A stretch of DNA of 64,000 nucleotides, taken from Glaciecola sp. KUL10. GTDB lineage: Bacteria > Pseudomonadota > Gammaproteobacteria > Enterobacterales > Alteromonadaceae. The stretch is taken from positions 62,001-126,000 of the forward strand of contig NZ_BGNG01000009.1 of NCBI RefSeq assembly GCF_003203515.1, in the 5' to 3' direction. This document shows, piece by piece, positions 59,029 to 64,000 of the stretch. The notes beneath the pieces are model-generated. The model ran no database searches, was not told where the DNA came from, and worked only from the letters and a program-made list of their open reading frames with translations. The position numbers and the translations under genes are program-made. The stretch's first letter is position 1. Each line of letters starts with the position of its first letter.

Positions 59029-59292
59029 CTAATTAGCTTTAAAAAAGTCAGGTTCTTGTTGACTCAACAAGGCTTCAATATCTTCGATATCAAGGCTCGA
59101 AGCCATTTCATTTTCTTTGTCTGAACCCGCGGCAATTGAATTTTCTTCATTTGCCCAGCCGCCGAGATCGATAAGCTGACAACGCTTTGAACAAAATGGC
59201 CGATACTCACTGGTAGTATCCCATACAACTTGGGTTTGACAGGTGGGGCATTGAACTTTCATAAGATTGTGATAATTACCTCTGTAATTCAT
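59029..59292 (-). CDS. yacG: DNA gyrase inhibitor YacG, zinc protein
   Basis: Small zinc-finger protein that blocks DNA binding by gyrase in E. coli. Two cysteine pairs form the site: CPTC, and CSKRC in [15 protein letters not shown]. The frame from the ATG at 59292 gives 87 residues; an internal ATG at 59262 gives 77 residues starting MKVQCPTC, closer to the family, and may be the true start since an AGAGG lies between the two. The acidic C-terminal tail is longer than in E. coli YacG (65 residues). It lies between zapD and the aspartoacylase gene on the same strand. Confidence 0.9.
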   Translation of the reverse strand: MNYRGNYHNLMKVQCPTCQTQVVWDTTSEYRPFCSKRCQLIDLGGWANEENSIAAGSDKENEMASSLDIEDIEALLSQQEPDFFKAN

Positions 59293-59306
59293 GTAATACG
59301 ATAACG

Positions 59307-60059
59307 TTAACAGCTTGCTAACTCAAAAATAACTTGTTGTGCGACGGCTCCACTAGAACCGGCTGATGGATGTAACTCCATAAATTTAATGCCATAGCGA
59401 TGCTTGTTACCACTGAGGACTGGATAAAAGCCGCTTGAAGTATCATATTTCACTCTTACCATATCTATCTTGTTATCTACCATAGCTTGGTAAAACGCGT
59501 TCTCACCGACGATGGTTTTAAATTGCCCTTTTTCGCGCAAAAATGACAACAGTAGTGATATCGAATCTTGTACAAGTGAAAGCTGCGATAACCATTGAGT
59601 TATATGCGCTTGTCTGTTTTCAAGAGCTTGGTTGATCCAGCAAAATAAATTCGGTAAATCAAAACTAGTTGCTCCGCCAGGTATTGAAAAGCGTTGCCGA
59701 ATTGAGCTTAAAAATTTGTCTTCTTTTAAATTGGAACCCAGTTTCTTTGTGGTTTTTAACTGCGCGATGATATCGTGAATCTGCTGTAATGCTTTGTTAA
59801 GCGCTTGAGTGTCAATATTGGGATGACTTGACCAATGCACGAGGTTTTTTTCATGCACATCGATGTCTCTAATTAAATCAGTCCGCAAATCTATGCGCTC
59901 AAGAAGATCAAGCATTGTAAATAGGACGTCAAAAAAATACAGCGTTTGGAATTTGTTATCGGACTCAATTGTTGAATTAAGTTGCGCGAAGAGCTGCTCA
60001 AGCCGCAGATAGTTTCTCACTTTTTCGGAAAGTGGAAATTCGTAAATTGCGACTGACAT
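59307..60059 (-). CDS. zapD: Cell division protein ZapD
   Basis: Cytoplasmic FtsZ-associated protein that cross-links protofilaments. The 250 residues (E. coli 247) contain the conserved [17 protein letters not shown] at the N-terminus, the [18 protein letters not shown] loop and [19 protein letters not shown] toward the C-terminus. GAGGAGCG precedes the ATG. The coaE-zapD-yacG order is the same as in E. coli. Confidence 0.96.
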   Translation of the reverse strand: MSVAIYEFPLSEKVRNYLRLEQLFAQLNSTIESDNKFQTLYFFDVLFTMLDLLERIDLRTDLIRDIDVHEKNLVHWSSHPNIDTQALNKALQQIHDIIAQLKTTKKLGSNLKEDKFLSSIRQRFSIPGGATSFDLPNLFCWINQALENRQAHITQWLSQLSLVQDSISLLLSFLREKGQFKTIVGENAFYQAMVDNKIDMVRVKYDTSSGFYPVLSGNKHRYGIKFMELHPSAGSSGAVAQQVIFELASC

Positions 60060-60104
60060 TAACGCTCCTCTTTATTATTGTTATTCCATTTTTTTAGTTT
60101 ACAA

Positions 60105-60710
60105 CTATTTAGCCGCTAAGGTTAAATAGTTTTTATGTAACTGGGCAACTTTGCGGCTCAAAAACTCTTGGTCTTTATCATTGACTATTACATCGTCAGC
60201 TAGTTCAAGTCTTTGTTGCCTATCTGCTTGTGCTTTCATGATATTTTTAATTAAATCCTCACTGCATTGATCACGTTTAACTGCGCGACTCACTTGTAGT
60301 GCTTCAGGGACATCTATCACTAACACACGGTTGCATAATTTATTCAGGCCATTTTCAACAAGTAAAGGAACGACCAAAACCACATAAGGTGTTTGAGATG
60401 CTTCAATCTTTGTTTGCATACGCAGTCGTATTGCAGGGTGCAATAAATTGTTCAACCACGTTTGCTCATCTGGATGGTTAAATACCTTAGCTCTTAAGGC
60501 TGCTCTAATGAGTTGCCCATTTTGATCAACCATGTCTTGTCCAAAATGTTCGATTATCGATACAAGCGCAGGCTGTTCAGGTGCTACAACTTCCCGCGCA
60601 ATAATATCAGCATCCACAACATCGATGCCTAATTTAGCGAAAGTGTCACTCGCGGCTGTTTTGCCAGAAGCGATTCCACCGGTTAAGCCTACAACAAATG
60701 GTTTTTTCAT
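60105..60710 (-). CDS. coaE: Dephospho-CoA kinase CoaE
   Basis: Last step of coenzyme A synthesis: ATP-dependent phosphorylation of the 3'-OH of dephospho-CoA. The 201 residues (E. coli 206) start VGLTGGIASGKTAASD, a P-loop. DADIIAREVV binds substrate, and LLVENGLNKLCNRVLVID follows. It lies between pilD and zapD on the same strand, a common gammaproteobacterial order (pilBCD-coaE-zapD-yacG). Confidence 0.97.
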   Translation of the reverse strand: MKKPFVVGLTGGIASGKTAASDTFAKLGIDVVDADIIAREVVAPEQPALVSIIEHFGQDMVDQNGQLIRAALRAKVFNHPDEQTWLNNLLHPAIRLRMQTKIEASQTPYVVLVVPLLVENGLNKLCNRVLVIDVPEALQVSRAVKRDQCSEDLIKNIMKAQADRQQRLELADDVIVNDKDQEFLSRKVAQLHKNYLTLAAK

Positions 60711-60736
60711 TCTTCTCTCTTTAAATCACATTAGCA

Positions 60737-61633
60737 TCAACGTTGAATAAATGTCCCTAAGTACCAATCGATCGCATGTTGCCCGTAAAGCATGGTTAAC
60801 CAACCCGCAGCGGCAAGGTAGGGACCAAAGGGGATTGCTAAATTACTATCTTTTTTATTCAACATCATTATTGCGATTCCAACAACTGCGCCAACTAGTG
60901 AAGAAAACAATATGATGACCGGTAGTTGTTGCCAGCCTACCCATGCTCCAAGTGCTGCGAGTAACTTAAAATCACCAAAACCCATCCCCTCTTTGCCAGT
61001 GATTAATTTGAACACGTAATAAACACTAAAAAGGCTAAGGTAGCCCAATATAGCACCTAAAATGGCACTATTTGGTGCCAAGGTATCAGGGAAAAGGCTC
61101 AGACCAAGTCCTACCCATAGCAGAGATAGTGTTAATGAATCGGGTAATAGCATTTTATCAAAGTCAATAAAGGTCATCGCGACGAGCAACCAAGTCGCTA
61201 AAATAAAACCTAAACCAGTTGTCGTATAACCTAGTTCATATGCTACCAGCGTTGAAAGGATAGCCGTTAAAAGCTCTATCATCGGGTAACGAGCTGAAAT
61301 AGGGGCTTTACATTGACTACATTTTCTACCGAGCAATATCCAACTAATGATAGGGATATTTTCCCAAGCTCTTATTTTGTGTTGGCACTTGGGGCAAGTA
61401 GAGTCAGGCTTAACTAGATTGAAAGTATCGTTGTTTACATTTTGATGGGCGTTACCAGTATTATTCGCAATTACTTCGTCAATTTGAGCTTGCCATTCTC
61501 TTTCCATCATGACGGGCAGGCGATAAATTACTACGTTTAAAAAGCTTCCCACTAATAGGCTAACGATAAATGTAGTTATTAAGAATAGGGTAGGAGACTG
61601 CTCAAGTAATGAAAAAATAGCAAAGATATCCAT
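60737..61633 (-). CDS. pilD: Prepilin peptidase and N-methyltransferase PilD
   Basis: Inner-membrane aspartic protease that cleaves type IV prepilins and type II secretion pseudopilins and methylates the new N-terminus. The 298 residues have about eight helices. The cytoplasmic zinc site has two CxxC pairs (STCPKCQ and KCSQCKAPIS). The catalytic aspartates lie in TFIDFDKMLLPD and in the GFGDFKLLAALGAW motif. coaE follows after 26 bp. A gap of 129 bp separates it from pilC. Confidence 0.96.
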   Translation of the reverse strand: MDIFAIFSLLEQSPTLFLITTFIVSLLVGSFLNVVIYRLPVMMEREWQAQIDEVIANNTGNAHQNVNNDTFNLVKPDSTCPKCQHKIRAWENIPIISWILLGRKCSQCKAPISARYPMIELLTAILSTLVAYELGYTTTGLGFILATWLLVAMTFIDFDKMLLPDSLTLSLLWVGLGLSLFPDTLAPNSAILGAILGYLSLFSVYYVFKLITGKEGMGFGDFKLLAALGAWVGWQQLPVIILFSSLVGAVVGIAIMMLNKKDSNLAIPFGPYLAAAGWLTMLYGQHAIDWYLGTFIQR

Positions 61634-61762
61634 TCAACGTCCCTAGGTAACAATATGTGTGATAAATCAGGCGGTCCTGCTCACGTGGTAAAGCAAGCCC
61701 AGAAGTTTTGAAGGTACTTGATTTACTCTAGGTGAGCAAGTGTAAATAATTGAATTATAGCG

Positions 61763-62971
61763 TTAAACTACGTTACCCATCTGGAATATTGGCAAATACA
61801 TTGCCACTATTAGTCCACCAATGACAACGCCAAGTACTGCCATGATCAATGGTTCTAGTAGACTAGTTAAACCATCAACCATATCGTCGACTTCGGCTTC
61901 ATATATGGTTGCAATTTTCGCGAGCATTTCGTCAACAGAACCAGACTCTTCGCCAATCGCAATCATTTGCGTCACCATATCAGGGAAAACGTTTGTAGCG
62001 CGCATAGCAACATTCATTTGCATCCCGCCAGAGACTTCGCGTTTTATAAATAGTATGGCTTCTCTAAATACAGCGTTTCCCGAAGCCCCAGCTGCAGAGT
62101 CTAGTGCGCCAATTAGAGGAACGCCTGCAGCAAAGGTGGTAGATAGTGTGCGTGTAAATCTAGCAATAGATGCTTTTTTCAGAATTTCACCGATGACGGG
62201 AATCTTTAAAATTTGCTTGTCTACTTTATCTCTCAAAGGCAACGAATTTTTGTGTGCACGCATAAATGCGATGGCAAATCCGGCAACCCCTATTCCAAGA
62301 AATAGACCATACTCTTGTAGAAAAGCTGAAATACCTAAAACAAATTGAGTAAACGGCGGAAGTTCTGCCCCAAAGCTAGAGAAGATCTCTTCAAATTGAG
62401 GGACAACAAATATCAATAGAATTGTGGTAACGATGAAAGCAACCACCAGGACAGCGACAGGATAAAACATCGCTTTCTTGATCTTCGACTTAAGTGCCTC
62501 AGCTTTCTCTTTATATAAGGCGATACGGTCGTATATGGTCTCTAGCGCACCGGATTGCTCTCCTGTTTCAACTAAATCGCAATATAGATCATCAAAGTGT
62601 TCGGGATGTTTACGTAGGGCACTCGATAGAGGGTTACCAGACTTAACTTCTTCGCTAATTTCACCCATTAATTTTCGCATTGACTGCTTAGCATGCCCGC
62701 GCCCAATCATCTCTAACGTTTGTATAAGGGTGACACCTGCTCCAAGCATCGTAGCAATTTGTCGGGACATCATGCATATGTCTTGAGCATTAACTTTATC
62801 GGTTTTGCCGAATAAAGGTTTTGCCATCTTCTTAACTTTTGTTGCAGAGATACCTTGACGACGCAATAGGGTTTTAGCTTCTGCAAGCGTAGTTGCTGAT
62901 ATTTCACCTTTTGTGCGTTGTCCTTTTTTATCGGCGCCCGACCAAACAAATACTTCTGCTGCCTTTGCCAT
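61763..62971 (-). CDS. pilC: Type IV pilus inner-membrane platform protein PilC
   Basis: Polytopic platform that couples the pilus motors to pilin insertion. The 402 residues hold two GspF domains, each with helices: the first around FYPVAVLVVAFIVTTILLIF and the second ending LLEPLIMAVLGVVIGGLIVA. Motifs include QIATMLGAGVTLIQTLEMI and TFAAGVPLIGALDSAAG. The N-terminus (MAKAAEVFVWSGADKKG) is typical. The usual partner pilB is not upstream; pilA with its terminator lies there instead. Confidence 0.96.
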   Translation of the reverse strand: MAKAAEVFVWSGADKKGQRTKGEISATTLAEAKTLLRRQGISATKVKKMAKPLFGKTDKVNAQDICMMSRQIATMLGAGVTLIQTLEMIGRGHAKQSMRKLMGEISEEVKSGNPLSSALRKHPEHFDDLYCDLVETGEQSGALETIYDRIALYKEKAEALKSKIKKAMFYPVAVLVVAFIVTTILLIFVVPQFEEIFSSFGAELPPFTQFVLGISAFLQEYGLFLGIGVAGFAIAFMRAHKNSLPLRDKVDKQILKIPVIGEILKKASIARFTRTLSTTFAAGVPLIGALDSAAGASGNAVFREAILFIKREVSGGMQMNVAMRATNVFPDMVTQMIAIGEESGSVDEMLAKIATIYEAEVDDMVDGLTSLLEPLIMAVLGVVIGGLIVAMYLPIFQMGNVV

Positions 62972-63010
62972 GAAGATACCTCTGCAAGAATAGTTTTATT
63001 TTTTAATAAA

Positions 63011-63033
63011 AAAGCCCAGCTAAACTGGGCTTT
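63011..63033 (-). terminator. Terminator after pilA
   Basis: AAAGCCCAG at 63011-63019 pairs with CTGGGCTTT at 63025-63033 around a 5-base loop. On the minus strand a TTTATT follows. It separates the highly expressed pilin gene from pilC. Confidence 0.85.
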
Positions 63034-63053
63034 GGTATGCGTTTACATCACTA

Positions 63054-63491
63054 TTAACAAAGTTCAGTTGGTGTGCACGCTTCAGCCCAAGTTAAGCGTC
63101 CGCTCGCAACTGTAGGAGTGAGCACGTAGGCTGCAGCTGTTGTACCGTCTGATTGTAATAAGCCTGAACCACTAGATGCTGCGGCAGTAATAATACCATT
63201 TGCTGTTGCAACACCAGCTTCAGTCGCAGAGCGAGTGACGTCTGCTGGAACACCGTTTGAAGCCGCATCACATACTGTTAAATCAGTATTGAGCGAGTAG
63301 CAGATTTCGACCGCAGCTTTTGCGGCTGCCGTTGCGTTCTTAACCTCTGTAAATTTAGCTTTCTGTGTATAGCTTGAGTATGCCGGCAGTGCAATCGCTG
63401 CCAAAATACCGATGATTGCTACAACAATCATAAGTTCGATTAAAGTAAAACCTTTTTGGTTTGCTTTTGTGTTTTGAGTTGAAATTTTCAT
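63054..63491 (-). CDS. pilA: Type IV pilin PilA (major pilin)
   Basis: Prepilin of 145 residues. A 14-residue leader ends in Gly before [20 protein letters not shown], with Glu5 of the mature protein present. After the helix come [20 protein letters not shown] and a small beta domain. Two cysteine pairs are visible: one in the middle (EICYS, TVCDA) and one at the end (EACTPTELC), consistent with a C-terminal disulfide loop. GGAG precedes the ATG. It is the first gene of the pil run, after nadC. I found no sigma-54 site upstream. Confidence 0.94.
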   Translation of the reverse strand: MKISTQNTKANQKGFTLIELMIVVAIIGILAAIALPAYSSYTQKAKFTEVKNATAAAKAAVEICYSLNTDLTVCDAASNGVPADVTRSATEAGVATANGIITAAASSGSGLLQSDGTTAAAYVLTPTVASGRLTWAEACTPTELC

Positions 63492-63664
63492 GGTCGTCTC
63501 TCCGAGCGTTTTACCGCAGTTAAATAACAGTTTTGGATTAGTTAAAAAGGCATCGGTTCGGTAAACATTACCTCCTTAACCTTGGTTGTCAGTATAGGAC
63601 TCGAAAGGCTTTTAGGAAGTATGCAGAGACATACCTAAGTAGTGGAAATGGCACAAGCAGGTTG

Positions 63665-64000
63665 TTAATCCTGCTTGATTAAAGACAAATCTATTGCATT
63701 GATATGTTTAGTAAGTGCACCCGATGAAATGTAGTCCACGCCCGTTTTTGCTAGTTCCTTTAGCCTTTCATGTGTAATGTTGCCTGACACTTCAAGCTTA
63801 CACCTACCGGCATTAATCGAAACTGCTTGTAAGATCAGATCTTGACTAAAATTATCTAACATAATGGTATTGACACCCGCATTTATCGCCAGTTTCAATT
63901 CGTCAAGTGACTCTACTTCTACTTCTATCGGTTTGTTTGGATGGTTTAGTTTTGCTTGTCTGACAGCGTTTTCAATTCCGCCGCACGCATGTATATGGTT
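63665..64000 (-). CDS. nadC: Nicotinate-nucleotide pyrophosphorylase NadC, N-terminus outside the window
   Basis: Quinolinate phosphoribosyltransferase of NAD synthesis. The last 111 residues are present, starting inside NHIHACGGIENAVRQAK at the right edge. VEVEVESLDELKLAINAG, TIMLDNF, and KLEVSGNITHERLKELA are typical of the barrel domain. The frame is open to base 64000. The nadC-pilA neighbourhood is common in gammaproteobacteria. Confidence 0.95.
   Translation of the reverse strand, partial: NHIHACGGIENAVRQAKLNHPNKPIEVEVESLDELKLAINAGVNTIMLDNFSQDLILQAVSINAGRCKLEVSGNITHERLKELAKTGVDYISSGALTKHINAIDLSLIKQD

Noticed and set aside
63640-63664. TGGCAC element near pilA as a sigma-54 promoter
   Set aside because: It lies on the wrong strand for pilA and lacks the GC doublet at the required spacing.
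1-64000. Mobile elements, CRISPR arrays, tRNA or rRNA genes
   Set aside because: No transposase, integrase, regularly spaced repeats or recognisable structural RNA was seen anywhere in the window.

Overview
This window comes from a gammaproteobacterium, most likely a marine member of the Alteromonadales (Alteromonas/Glaciecola/Paraglaciecola-like). That placement is an inference from four things: the gene order around the division and cell-wall cluster, the long-form PstC/PstA permeases, the PrsK/PrsR pair of the PEP-CTERM system, and the moderately AT-rich base composition. No sequence search was run, and the genus is not assigned. Almost all of the window is dense chromosomal core sequence. 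I saw no insertion sequence, prophage, CRISPR array, rRNA or tRNA gene.

Region 1 (1-14840) holds housekeeping metabolism. It contains the 5' part of gshB, rsmE, a previously unannotated 56-residue single-helix ORF, an MscS channel, an M48 lipoprotein protease, and metK with a MetJ operator array upstream. These are followed by a carbon-metabolism operon tkt-epd-pgk-aldolase, in which the aldolase is a class I enzyme instead of the class II FbaA of E. coli. On the opposite strand is an ACT-domain regulator-ppk1-ppx operon for polyphosphate turnover.

Region 2 (14932-24580) is a phosphate cluster divergent from the polyphosphate genes: pstC-pstA-pstB-phoU, then the low-affinity transporter pit. 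No pstS is present. An OxyR-type regulator that keeps both redox cysteines follows pit directly, and next to it is a soluble PAS-PAS hybrid histidine kinase.

Region 3 (24766-35486) is the most accessory part. It has a collagen-repeat lipoprotein with a choice-of-anchor I-type beta-propeller, then a FabH-like ketoacyl synthase tightly coupled to prsK and prsR. After these come a peroxiredoxin-glutaredoxin fusion, an exported alpha/beta hydrolase, a lipoprotein membrane dipeptidase and a solitary SapC-family gene. SapC is preceded by a perfect 13+1+13 bp palindrome.

Region 4 (35888-53847) is a complete dcw cluster: mraZ-rsmH-ftsL-ftsI-murE-murF-mraY-murD-ftsW-murG-murC-ddlB-ftsQ-ftsA-ftsZ, then lpxC. 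Three exact 10-bp MraZ boxes lie at its promoter. A hairpin with a T-run separates ftsZ from lpxC. Most genes overlap or abut.

Region 5 (54008-64000) continues with an M23 peptidase in the place of secM, then secA and mutT. On the minus strand are nadC (partial), pilA, pilC, pilD, coaE, zapD, yacG and an aspartoacylase. The assembly ATPase gene pilB, normally between pilA and pilC, is absent.

The best candidates for something not yet described are the small membrane ORF at 1544-1714, the palindrome-controlled SapC gene, the FabH-like/PrsK/PrsR unit beside the collagen-like lipoprotein, and the pil operon without pilB.
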